A stretch of 36,589 bases of DNA from Acidobacteriota bacterium. GTDB taxonomy: Bacteria; Acidobacteriota; Vicinamibacteria; Vicinamibacterales; SCN-69-37. The translations under genes were made by a program, and so were the position numbers. Of the stretch, positions 8,898 through 16,503 are shown piece by piece; the first letter of the stretch is position 1; every line of letters starts with the position of its first letter. Where the stretch lies: NCBI GenBank assembly GCA_021824055.1, contig JAKALV010000001.1, forward strand, positions 1 through 36,589, written 5' to 3'. The notes beneath the pieces are model-generated. The model was not told where the DNA came from, ran no database searches, and saw only the letters and a program-made list of their open reading frames with translations.

Positions 8898-10088
8898 TTA
8901 CTCCCTGGCCAATTCCTGAAGGCGGCGAATGGCCTGGCCCACGAGGTTGTTCGGCGTCGAGGCGCCCGCCGTGAGGCCCACGACGATGGCGCCGGCAGGC
9001 AGCCAGCCACGCGTGACGGCCTCGCGGGCTGGGGCCGTGGACGGCTGGCCGATCGGCCGATGCCGAATCTCAACAGCCGACACCAGGCAACTGGGGTCTG
9101 CGATGTGGAACGTCCGCACCTTTTCGGAGCAGATCCTGGCCAGATTGCAGGTATTGCTGCTGTTGTAGCCGCCGATGACGACCATCAGCTGCAGCGGCTC
9201 CTCGGCCAGCATTGTCAGCACCGCATCCTGACGTTCCTGCGTGGCGCTGCAAATGGTATCGAAAGTTCGGAAGCGGTCGGCCAGGCGGGCGTCTCCATGC
9301 CGGTCGCGCATCGCGGCGCGAAACAGCTCGCCAATCGCGAGTGACTCGGCCATCAGCATCGTGGTCTGGTTGGCGCAGCCGATCCGGTCGAGGTGCAGGT
9401 CGGGGTCGAAACCCGGCGAAATCGCCCCGGCGAACCGCGCGAGGAACGCGGCTCGGTCGCCGCCATGGCGAATGTAGTCGCAGGCGATCCGGGCTTCGGT
9501 CTCGTCGAGCACGACCAGAAAGTGGCCTCCGGGGAACTGCGTGGCCTGCGAGGCCGTGGCCCGGGTTTCCTCGTGCTTGACCTTGCCGTGGATGACCGAC
9601 GTGAACCCCTCCTGCGCGTAGCGGCGCACGTTCTTCCAGACGTTCAGCACCGACCCGCAGGTGGTATCGACCAGGGTGCACCCCCGGGCTTCGAGGGCGG
9701 CCAGCTCGCTGATCGACACGCCGAACGCCGGCAAGATGACGACGTCATTCGGACCGAGGGTTGAGGCATCGGCGCCCGGGTCGGTCAGGATTTCGATGCC
9801 CTGGGCGCGCAGCCGGTCGTTGACGTGGGGATTGTGAATGATCTCGCCCGTCAGGCACACGCGGCGATCGGGGAAGCGCTTGCGCGTCTGGTATGCGTAG
9901 TCGACGGCGCGATCCACGCCGTAACAGAACCCGAATTCGCGGGCGAGGTGGAGGGTGAGGCGGCCGCTCCGCTGCACGAATCCCGCGGCGCGGATTTCAT
10001 CGACGATGGCGCTGTCGTAGGAGGCGGCAAGTTCGGCCGCGACGGCCTCCTTCATGTTGAGGCCTTTGCGGAAGATCGATGACGACAC
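8898..10088 (-). CDS. ispH: 4-hydroxy-3-methylbut-2-enyl diphosphate reductase (long form)
   Basis: The last step of the MEP isoprenoid pathway, reducing HMBPP to IPP and DMAPP with a [4Fe-4S] cluster. The three cluster cysteines are visible: C55 in EFGFCYGVDRAV, C144 in DTTCGSVLNVWKN and C280 in TICSATQERQDAV. GEIIHNPHVN (81-90), the glycine motif VIGGYNSSNTCNLA (304-317) and GLTAGASTPNNLV also fit. At 396 residues it is the long form typical of cyanobacteria and plants, against about 310 in E. coli. The start is a GTG one base after the anti-sigma stop; an ATG lies 11 codons downstream. It is therefore translationally coupled to a sigma/anti-sigma pair, an unusual neighbour for this gene. 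Confidence 0.95.
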   Translation of the reverse strand: MSSSIFRKGLNMKEAVAAELAASYDSAIVDEIRAAGFVQRSGRLTLHLAREFGFCYGVDRAVDYAYQTRKRFPDRRVCLTGEIIHNPHVNDRLRAQGIEILTDPGADASTLGPNDVVILPAFGVSISELAALEARGCTLVDTTCGSVLNVWKNVRRYAQEGFTSVIHGKVKHEETRATASQATQFPGGHFLVVLDETEARIACDYIRHGGDRAAFLARFAGAISPGFDPDLHLDRIGCANQTTMLMAESLAIGELFRAAMRDRHGDARLADRFRTFDTICSATQERQDAVLTMLAEEPLQLMVVIGGYNSSNTCNLARICSEKVRTFHIADPSCLVSAVEIRHRPIGQPSTAPAREAVTRGWLPAGAIVVGLTAGASTPNNLVGQAIRRLQELARE

Positions 10089-10089
10089 T

Positions 10090-10728
10090 CTAACGGCGCC
10101 GATTGGAGGCGCGCACGACCGTCCCCTGAGGCGTCATCCTGTCAATGGCGCTGAGTGAGCGGATCTGCGGCTGGCCCGGATCCGACTCGAGCAGGAGATC
10201 CGCGCCCTGATCCAATGAGCGCAGCGTGTCCGGGGCTTTCGGGGTTCTTGGCGCCGTCGCCGCGGCCGAGGTGTGCACGGCCGGTGCCGTCGGTTGCCAC
10301 GTGCTCAATCGTCCTCCGATGACGCCGAGGATGAGGCCGGCCGCCGCGGCCGCCAGGATCCAGCCGGCAAAATGACGATGCTCGCGGCTCGCGAAATCGT
10401 GGTGTCCTGCCGTGGCCGCAGCCACCCGTGGGAATGAGAGCAGCTTCGAGGGACGATCGAGTTGCTCCAACCGGCGGAGGATCTGCGCCTGCTGAGCGGC
10501 GAGGCGCTCGGCCGGAAAGGCGGCGTCGGCCTCGGCCATGCCGAGCTCGCGCGTTTGCTCCAGCCAGCGGCTCACATCGAGTGCCCGCTCGGTGCACAGA
10601 TCGCACGTGTCCAGATGGGCCGGGCAGACGCCGGAATACCAGGCGGCGACCAGGGCGTCTTCGGACAGATGCCCTCGACGAAGAAGAGTGTCAGCGATGC
10701 GCACGGCGGCTTCCCCTTGACTTGACAT
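10090..10728 (-). CDS. Zinc-finger (zf-HC2 type) transmembrane anti-sigma factor
   Basis: Likely the inhibitor of the ECF sigma factor encoded just upstream. The protein has an N-terminal ZAS-type motif H-x3-C-x2-C (HLDTCDLC, H38, C42, C45 from the chosen start), an amphipathic segment, one TM helix at about 121-139 (AGWILAAAAAGLILGVIGG) and a roughly 70-residue periplasmic tail without a recognised domain. The start MSSQGEAAVR overlaps the sigma gene by 38 bases; an alternative ATG lies 3 codons earlier (10737). The overlap with sigma and the 1-base gap to ispH indicate coupled translation of all three. Family call from motif and context; the partner is inferred from adjacency. Confidence 0.83.
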   Translation of the reverse strand: MSSQGEAAVRIADTLLRRGHLSEDALVAAWYSGVCPAHLDTCDLCTERALDVSRWLEQTRELGMAEADAAFPAERLAAQQAQILRRLEQLDRPSKLLSFPRVAAATAGHHDFASREHRHFAGWILAAAAAGLILGVIGGRLSTWQPTAPAVHTSAAATAPRTPKAPDTLRSLDQGADLLLESDPGQPQIRSLSAIDRMTPQGTVVRASNRRR

Positions 10729-11359
10729 GTGACGCACCCGGCGCCAGCAGCGACCGCAGCCGCCGGATGGCCCGGAACAAGTGCACGCGCACGGTCGATT
10801 CGTTGAGCCCCGTCATGGCGCTCACTTCCCTCGACGTCTGGCCATCGAAATGGCTCAGCGTGAATATCAACCGCTGGCGCTCGGGCAACTTCCCGAGGGC
10901 CACGGACAATTGCTCCCGGCGCTCGCCGAGCAGCACCAGCTCTTCCGGGCTGGGACCGCGCGACGGCAGATACTCGGCCGGATCGCGCTCCACGCCCATG
11001 GTGTCGACCGGTGGGGGCGCGATCCACCGCTCTCGCCGCCGCCGCGCTTTCAGCCGGTCCAGGCATCCATTAATAAGGATGCGCGTGAACCACACTTCGA
11101 AGGGCAGATCCTCCCGGAACGTGCCGAGGTGCAGGTAGGACTTCACAAACGCGTCCTGCACGGCCTCGTCAGCGTCGGCCGCCTCGCGCAAGTAATGAAA
11201 CGCAATGCGAATCGCGCGGCGCTGGTGGCGATCCACCAACTCCGTAAATCGTTCGCGCGCGGCGTCCAACCGTCCGGCCGCCTGATGCGCCTTGACGTCG
11301 ATCGCCACGCAGGCGTCGGCTTCTCGCGTCGTAAGCGGCGTGGGACTGGCCTCTGCCAT
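10691..11359 (-). CDS. ECF RNA polymerase sigma factor
   Basis: A 222-residue sigma-70-family protein with only regions 2 and 4. Region 2 is at about 33-100 (FTELVDRHQRRAIRIAFHYL, then the DADEAVQDAFVKSY segment that contacts core and the -10). Region 4 is at about 140-205, with LPERQRLIFTLSHFDGQTSR followed by the helix-turn-helix ESTVRVHLFRAIRRLRSLL. A long linker (AEYLPSRGPSPEEL) separates them. It overlaps the anti-sigma gene and follows the SpoIID gene by 26 bases. Its likely regulon includes its own operon (inference); no clear promoter consensus could be recognised upstream. Confidence 0.93.
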   Translation of the reverse strand: MAEASPTPLTTREADACVAIDVKAHQAAGRLDAARERFTELVDRHQRRAIRIAFHYLREAADADEAVQDAFVKSYLHLGTFREDLPFEVWFTRILINGCLDRLKARRRRERWIAPPPVDTMGVERDPAEYLPSRGPSPEELVLLGERREQLSVALGKLPERQRLIFTLSHFDGQTSREVSAMTGLNESTVRVHLFRAIRRLRSLLAPGASHVKSRGSRRAHR

Positions 11360-11385
11360 TGGATACGTCCACGGTCTGGACGCGT

Positions 11386-12378
11386 TTACGGAATTCTACC
11401 ATCCAGCGTCCCGAGCGAGGCCCCCGGGAAGTAGAAGGCCAGGATGCGGTCAGTCGACATGTCGCGGCGGGCGCGGGCGAGCGTGCCCAACTGGCAGAGG
11501 CCCACGCCATGACCGAATCCCGTCCCGTTCAGCAGATACCCGGTTCGCGTCGGGCGGATCGTGAAGCGCGTGCTCTGGATGCCTCGGGGGCCCAGGAGTT
11601 GGTTGACCACGGTTCGGAACTCATCGCCTCGGAGATCCACGCGCCGGTCACCGGTGATCATCACCGTCGAAACCCGGCCGCTGCCGTCAATCGGGCCTGT
11701 CTTGACGGACTTGAGCGAGCGTCCGATCGCCGATCTCGGGTCGGCGTTGAGTGCGGTTTGCAGTTGCCCGCGCGTGAGGGTGAGGGTCCATGAGCGGTGT
11801 GTCAGGGCCGGCGCGCGATCCGGTTCGGAGGGCAGATAGGGCAGTGGCGCCGTGCCCCACACTTGCGCGGGCGATGCCGTGTGACCGCCGCAGTCGGCCG
11901 AAAACAGCGCGTCAATGGGCCGCCCGCCGTAGAACAGCACCTGACCGGCGGTGCGCTCGATCGCGTGACGCACGTCTGCGGCGAACCGTGAAGTGCCGAG
12001 GCGCGACGGGTCGTACAGCTGGCAGTGCGTCGAATCACACACGTCGAACCCTTCGGCGCGATGGCGTCCGAGATGCGCGAGCGCGTAGGTGCGCGCCACG
12101 ATCGCCTGCACGTCATAGACGCGCGCCACCACGCGTGGCGACTCCCCGACGGGGGTCACTTCCGTGAGCGCCGTGCCGGCCACGTAGTCTTCAAAGGCGA
12201 CCGAGACGATGCGTCCGCCCACGCGCACCCGCAGTTCGCGCGGGGCCTGCGGCAATGGCGCGGCCGGTCCGACGCGCGGCGCGGCCGGCCCGGCGCTTCC
12301 GCATCCGGCGGCGGCCGCGGCCAGCGACGCCAGCAGGACGATAGAGGCCGACTTGGCGTTTAAGTGAGGCACGGTCAC
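11386..12378 (-). CDS. SpoIID/LytB domain lipoprotein
   Basis: An exported protein with the SpoIID domain; family members bind or cleave peptidoglycan glycan strands. The C-terminal half contains the hallmarks: FEDYVAGTALTEV, VQAIVARTYALAHLG, CDSTHCQLY, FSADCGGHTASPAQVWG and the strongly conserved GTGFGHGVGLCQLG followed by ILAFYFPGA. The N-terminus has a hydrophobic run and a lipobox, LAAAAAGC, placing the lipid-modified Cys near residue 26. The GTG at 12378 was chosen because upstream codons run antisense into the divergent kinase gene; a second GTG lies two codons later. It lies just before the sigma factor. It is not evidence of sporulation, because SpoIID-domain proteins occur in many non-sporulating bacteria. 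Confidence 0.87.
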   Translation of the reverse strand: MTVPHLNAKSASIVLLASLAAAAAGCGSAGPAAPRVGPAAPLPQAPRELRVRVGGRIVSVAFEDYVAGTALTEVTPVGESPRVVARVYDVQAIVARTYALAHLGRHRAEGFDVCDSTHCQLYDPSRLGTSRFAADVRHAIERTAGQVLFYGGRPIDALFSADCGGHTASPAQVWGTAPLPYLPSEPDRAPALTHRSWTLTLTRGQLQTALNADPRSAIGRSLKSVKTGPIDGSGRVSTVMITGDRRVDLRGDEFRTVVNQLLGPRGIQSTRFTIRPTRTGYLLNGTGFGHGVGLCQLGTLARARRDMSTDRILAFYFPGASLGTLDGRIP

Positions 12379-12406
12379 GTTATCGGCCGCAATTCGTCGT
12401 AGGCTT

Positions 12407-14845
12407 ATGTTTTTCGGGCGCGGCCACATGCGAATGACGGAACCCATACTCATTGTCGACGACGATCCGTTCGTGCTGGGCCTGTTGACCCACGTGGGCG
12501 AGGCGCGAGGGCTGCGGATTGTCGGCGTGCGCACGCCGGACGAGGCGGACGCTGCGCTGGCGGCCCGGCCCTTCGGCGTGGCCGTGATCGACCTCCGGCT
12601 CGGGTCGGCGTCCGGTCTGGATCTGATCAAGCGCCTCCGGGCGCGGGATGCCGCCGTCGAGACGATCGTCATTTCCGCGGACCGCCGGCTGTCGAGCGCG
12701 CTCGACAGCTTTGCGCAGGACGTGTTTGCGTTCCTGCCCAAGCCGCTCGATCCCGCGCATGTGTTCGCGACGGTGGAGCGCGCGATGCAACGTCGGCGCG
12801 ACGCATTGGAGCGCCGGCGCCTGACGTGGGAACTCGCGTTGCTGAATGAAATCGCCGAAATCGTGGCGTCGTCACTCGACGTCGAGGCCGTGCTGCAACG
12901 GGCGCTGGAGCGCGTCGCCGTCGCGTTTGAGTGCCGATGGGCCCTGGTTCGCCTGACCCCGATTTCCGGCGGCAAGCCGGCCATCTGCGCCACGTTCGGC
13001 GTGGACCTGGGCCGCCTCGAAGACGCCTACCAGCATGCGCTCGGCCGGATGCCGAGCGACCATGTGTTCGAAACGGGCCGGCCCCTGCGCATTGACGCGA
13101 CGAACCGCGCCCAGTACGACGCCCACGTGCCGCCGGCCGACGACTGGACGAGCACGATCTCCGCGCCGATCACCGCCGGCGATCAGCTTCTGGGCGTGAT
13201 CACGCTCGTGTCAACCGATCGCGAAGCCTTCAGCGAAGACGATGAACGGATCATCGTGACCATCGGGCGCCAGTTTGGTGTGGCGGTGGCCAACGCGCAG
13301 CTCTACCAGCGCGTCCACCGCGCCAAGGTCGAGTGGGAGCGCACCTTCGACGCGATCAGCGATCCTATTGCGGTGTTCGACGGGGACCGCCGGACGATGC
13401 GCACCAACGCGGCAATGGCGGCATTGCACGGCTGGCGCATTACCGAGACCCAGGGCCGCATCTGCCGCGACACGGGCTTGTGCGGCAGCGAGGGTGCGGA
13501 CTGTCTGGTGGGCCGCGCGCTGGCCGACGGGCAGAAGCACGAACAGGAAGTGGTGACGGCCGATTCGCGCATCTTTGCCGTGACGACATTGCCGGTGCCT
13601 GGCGCGACCGCGGTCGTGCTGTTTGCGAAGGAAGTGACCGAAGAGCGGCAGCAGGCGCGCCGGCTGCGCGACCTCAGCGCCGAACTGACGACGACCAACG
13701 CCCAGTTGAAGGTCACGGTCGATCGCCTGCAGACGACGCAGGCGCAGCTCGTCCAGAGCGAGAAGCTGTCGGCGATCGGCCAGTTGGTGGCCGGCGTGGC
13801 GCATGAGCTGAACAACCCGCTGACCAGCATTATTGGCTACGCCCAGCTTGTGCAGGAGGCGATCGGACAGCGCCCGGAGCTGTCGGTCGCGGCCGAGGGC
13901 ATGCTGGATGACATCGCCCGTGTGCTGTCCGAATCTGATCGCGCCGCGCGCATCGTCCGCAACTTGTTGACGTTCGCGCGCCGGCAGACGTCGGAGCGGA
14001 CCCGCACCGACATCGCGGAGCTCTGCCGCCGCGTGATCGCGCTGCGCACGTACGACCATCAGGTGCGCCAGCTGCGCGTCGACCTGCGGCTCGCCGGCGA
14101 GCTGCCACCGGTGTACGTCGATGACGGCCAGATCCAACAGGCGCTCCTGAATCTGATTCTGAACGCGGAGCAGGCGATGAAGGATCTGCCGGACCCGACG
14201 CTCGAGATCACGGCCGAGGCCGAGGCCGCCTCGAGTTCCGTCCTGCTCGCCGTCACCGACAACGGTCACGGCATCGAGCCGGAGAATCTGCCGCGCGTGT
14301 TCGATCCGTTCTTCACGACGCGGGGCGTCGGCGAGGGCACGGGACTGGGCCTCAGCATTGTCTACGGCATCGTGCGGGATCACGGTGGCCAGATCTGGGT
14401 GGAGAGCACAGGCGCGCGCACCACGTTCTTTGTGCGCCTGCCCGCGCGGTTCTCGGAAGCGCCCGGCCGGACACGACAGGCGGCTATCGTCGCGCATGCC
14501 GACACCGTGAGCCGCGACTTCTTCGTCGCCGTGCTGGCGGGGTGGGGGTACTCCGTGCGGTGCGCGGCCAACATGCGAGAGGCGATCGAGCAGGTGTCGG
14601 GCGGCGACGCGGATCTCCTGCTGCTCGATCCGGCCCTCGTCGAGCCGGATGCGGAGCGCTGGCGGGAAGTCTGGGCGGGTGTGACCGCGCGGATGCGCAT
14701 GCTGGCGGTGGACGCGCCGATCGTGTCCGATGATGCGGCCAAATTCTTGCGCGACACGGCTGCCGGAAATCTGGCACCGCCGTTCGATCTGCCGAGTCTG
14801 TGGGCCGCCACCCTTGCGGCGCCTTCGCCGGGCAAACTAAGATGA
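12407..14845 (+). CDS. Hybrid histidine kinase: receiver-GAF-PAS-HisKA-HATPase-degenerate receiver
   Basis: A cytoplasmic 812-residue sensor kinase with no TM segments. The domains run: receiver 12-125 (acidic VDDD at 17-20, phospho-acceptor D62, K112); GAF about 145-300; PAS-like about 310-415 with cysteines at 353, 359 and 366; HisKA with H466 in GVAHELNNPLTS; and HATPase with the N-box LLNLILNAEQ (580-589), DNGHGI (618-623) and GTGLGLSI (644-651). The last 120 residues have receiver-like spacing, with a possible D741 in LLLLDPAL, but they lack the acidic pair and show no clear conserved Lys. Start codons at 12407, 12428 and 12434 are all possible without a strong Shine-Dalgarno. It diverges from the SpoIID gene and lies 30 bases before pckA. 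Confidence 0.88.
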   Translation: MFFGRGHMRMTEPILIVDDDPFVLGLLTHVGEARGLRIVGVRTPDEADAALAARPFGVAVIDLRLGSASGLDLIKRLRARDAAVETIVISADRRLSSALDSFAQDVFAFLPKPLDPAHVFATVERAMQRRRDALERRRLTWELALLNEIAEIVASSLDVEAVLQRALERVAVAFECRWALVRLTPISGGKPAICATFGVDLGRLEDAYQHALGRMPSDHVFETGRPLRIDATNRAQYDAHVPPADDWTSTISAPITAGDQLLGVITLVSTDREAFSEDDERIIVTIGRQFGVAVANAQLYQRVHRAKVEWERTFDAISDPIAVFDGDRRTMRTNAAMAALHGWRITETQGRICRDTGLCGSEGADCLVGRALADGQKHEQEVVTADSRIFAVTTLPVPGATAVVLFAKEVTEERQQARRLRDLSAELTTTNAQLKVTVDRLQTTQAQLVQSEKLSAIGQLVAGVAHELNNPLTSIIGYAQLVQEAIGQRPELSVAAEGMLDDIARVLSESDRAARIVRNLLTFARRQTSERTRTDIAELCRRVIALRTYDHQVRQLRVDLRLAGELPPVYVDDGQIQQALLNLILNAEQAMKDLPDPTLEITAEAEAASSSVLLAVTDNGHGIEPENLPRVFDPFFTTRGVGEGTGLGLSIVYGIVRDHGGQIWVESTGARTTFFVRLPARFSEAPGRTRQAAIVAHADTVSRDFFVAVLAGWGYSVRCAANMREAIEQVSGGDADLLLLDPALVEPDAERWREVWAGVTARMRMLAVDAPIVSDDAAKFLRDTAAGNLAPPFDLPSLWAATLAAPSPGKLR

Positions 14846-14875
14846 ACCGTTTAGCTTGGGGGCTAAGGAGAAGAC

Positions 14876-16468
14876 ATGCCGCAGGGTGATCGGAAGATTG
14901 GACTCGACGCAGCAGGGATGACGCGGGCGGGGAATGTGCACTGGAATCTTGGCATCGCGGCGCTGTACGAACACGCGATCCGCCGCGGCGAAGGCACGCT
15001 GTCGAAGGACGGCGCGTTCGTCTGCAGCACGGGCAAGTACACCGGCCGGTCGCCCAACGACAAGTTTGTGGTGAAAGAAGCGTCCAGCGAAAAGAACATC
15101 GACTGGGGCAAGGTCAACAAGCCGTTCGAGCCCGCCAAGTTCGATGCGCTGCAGAAGCGGATGATGGCCTACGCGGCCGACAAGGAACTGTTCGTGCTCG
15201 ACGCCTACGCGGGGGCGGACCCGGCGTACCGCCTGCCCGTGCGAATCGTCACGGAAATGGCCTGGCACAGCATGTTCGTGCGCAACATGTTCATTCCGGA
15301 GAACGACACGGCGAAGCAGCTGGCGCATGAGCCGCAGTTCACTGTTGTCGACATCCCGAGCTTCAAGGCGGATCCGGCGATCGACGGCACCCTGTCCGAG
15401 ACCTTCATCATTCTCAGCTTTGACAAGAAACTGGTCCTCGTGGGCGGCACCGAGTACGCCGGCGAGATCAAGAAATCCATCTTCACCGTCATGAACTACC
15501 TGCTGCCGCTAAGCGACACGATGCCGATGCACTGTTCGGCGAATATCGGCGAAGCGGGCGACACGGCGCTCTTCTTCGGCCTGTCCGGCACGGGCAAGAC
15601 GACGCTGTCGAGCGATCCGCAGCGTGGCTTGATCGGCGACGACGAGCACGGCTGGAGCAAGCATGGCGTCTTCAACTTCGAAGGCGGCTGCTACGCGAAG
15701 ACGATCAAGCTGTCGAAGGAAGCCGAACCGCAGATCTACGCGACGACGCAACGCTTCGGCACGGTGCTTGAAAACGTGGCCATGGACCCGGCGACGCGCG
15801 TGGTGGACTTCGACGATGCGTCTCGAACGGAGAATACCCGCTGCTCGTATCCGCTGAGTTTCATCGACAACTCGGTGCCGAGCGGGCAGGGTGGGCATCC
15901 GAAGAACGTCGTGATGCTGACGGCCGATGCGTTCGGCGTGCTGCCGCCGATCTCAATGCTCTCGCCGGATGCGGCGCAGTACCATTTCCTCTCGGGCTAC
16001 ACCGCCAAGGTGGCCGGCACCGAGCGCGGCATCAAGGAACCGCAGCCCAACTTCAGCACGTGCTTCGGCGCGCCGTTCATGGTGTGGGACCCGAACGTCT
16101 ACGCGAAACTGCTGGGCGATCGCATTGCCAGGCACAACGCGAAGGTGTGGTTGGTGAACACCGGCTGGACCGGTGGTCCGTACGGCGTCGGCTCGCGCAT
16201 GAAGATCGCGTACACGCGCGCGATGATCACGGCGGCCCTGACCGGCGCCCTTGATGGCGTCGGTTACGAAGTGGACCCGATCTTTAACCTGTCGGTGCCC
16301 ACGAGCTGCCCGCACGTGCCGTCCGAAGTGCTGAACCCCAAGAACACGTGGAAAGACCCGGCCGCTTATGACGCGCAGGCGAAGAAGCTGGCCGAAATGT
16401 TCAAGGAGAATTTCAAGAAGTTCGAGAAGACGGCATCACCGGCCGTGAAAGCCGCCGGTCCGAAGTAG
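14876..16468 (+). CDS. pckA: Phosphoenolpyruvate carboxykinase (ATP)
   Basis: The gluconeogenic enzyme converting oxaloacetate and ATP to PEP, CO2 and ADP in the cytoplasm. The 530-residue length is standard. Visible motifs include CSTGKYTGRSPNDKFVV, the kinase-1 P-loop LFFGLSGTGKTTLSSDP (about residues 231-247), the metal-binding IGDDEHGW just after it, FEGGCYAK, and the adenine-loop region TGWTGGPYGVGSRMKI. The ATG has a strong AAGGAG at 5-base spacing. A small hairpin (TTAGC/GCTAA) ends exactly at this Shine-Dalgarno. It follows the histidine kinase by 30 bases and may be co-transcribed with it. Confidence 0.97.
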   Translation: MPQGDRKIGLDAAGMTRAGNVHWNLGIAALYEHAIRRGEGTLSKDGAFVCSTGKYTGRSPNDKFVVKEASSEKNIDWGKVNKPFEPAKFDALQKRMMAYAADKELFVLDAYAGADPAYRLPVRIVTEMAWHSMFVRNMFIPENDTAKQLAHEPQFTVVDIPSFKADPAIDGTLSETFIILSFDKKLVLVGGTEYAGEIKKSIFTVMNYLLPLSDTMPMHCSANIGEAGDTALFFGLSGTGKTTLSSDPQRGLIGDDEHGWSKHGVFNFEGGCYAKTIKLSKEAEPQIYATTQRFGTVLENVAMDPATRVVDFDDASRTENTRCSYPLSFIDNSVPSGQGGHPKNVVMLTADAFGVLPPISMLSPDAAQYHFLSGYTAKVAGTERGIKEPQPNFSTCFGAPFMVWDPNVYAKLLGDRIARHNAKVWLVNTGWTGGPYGVGSRMKIAYTRAMITAALTGALDGVGYEVDPIFNLSVPTSCPHVPSEVLNPKNTWKDPAAYDAQAKKLAEMFKENFKKFEKTASPAVKAAGPK

Positions 16469-16503
16469 ACAACGCCTGACAGGTTGGAAGTCCAAAGGTC
16501 CGC

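Noticed and set aside
11360..11420. ECF-type autoregulatory promoter before the first sigma gene
   Set aside because: GAATTC and CGTC-like pieces occur but not at 16-17 base spacing; too weak to call.
12379..12427. Divergent promoters between the SpoIID and kinase genes
   Set aside because: TTATGT and CATAAG look like -10 boxes but no -35 lies at a workable distance.
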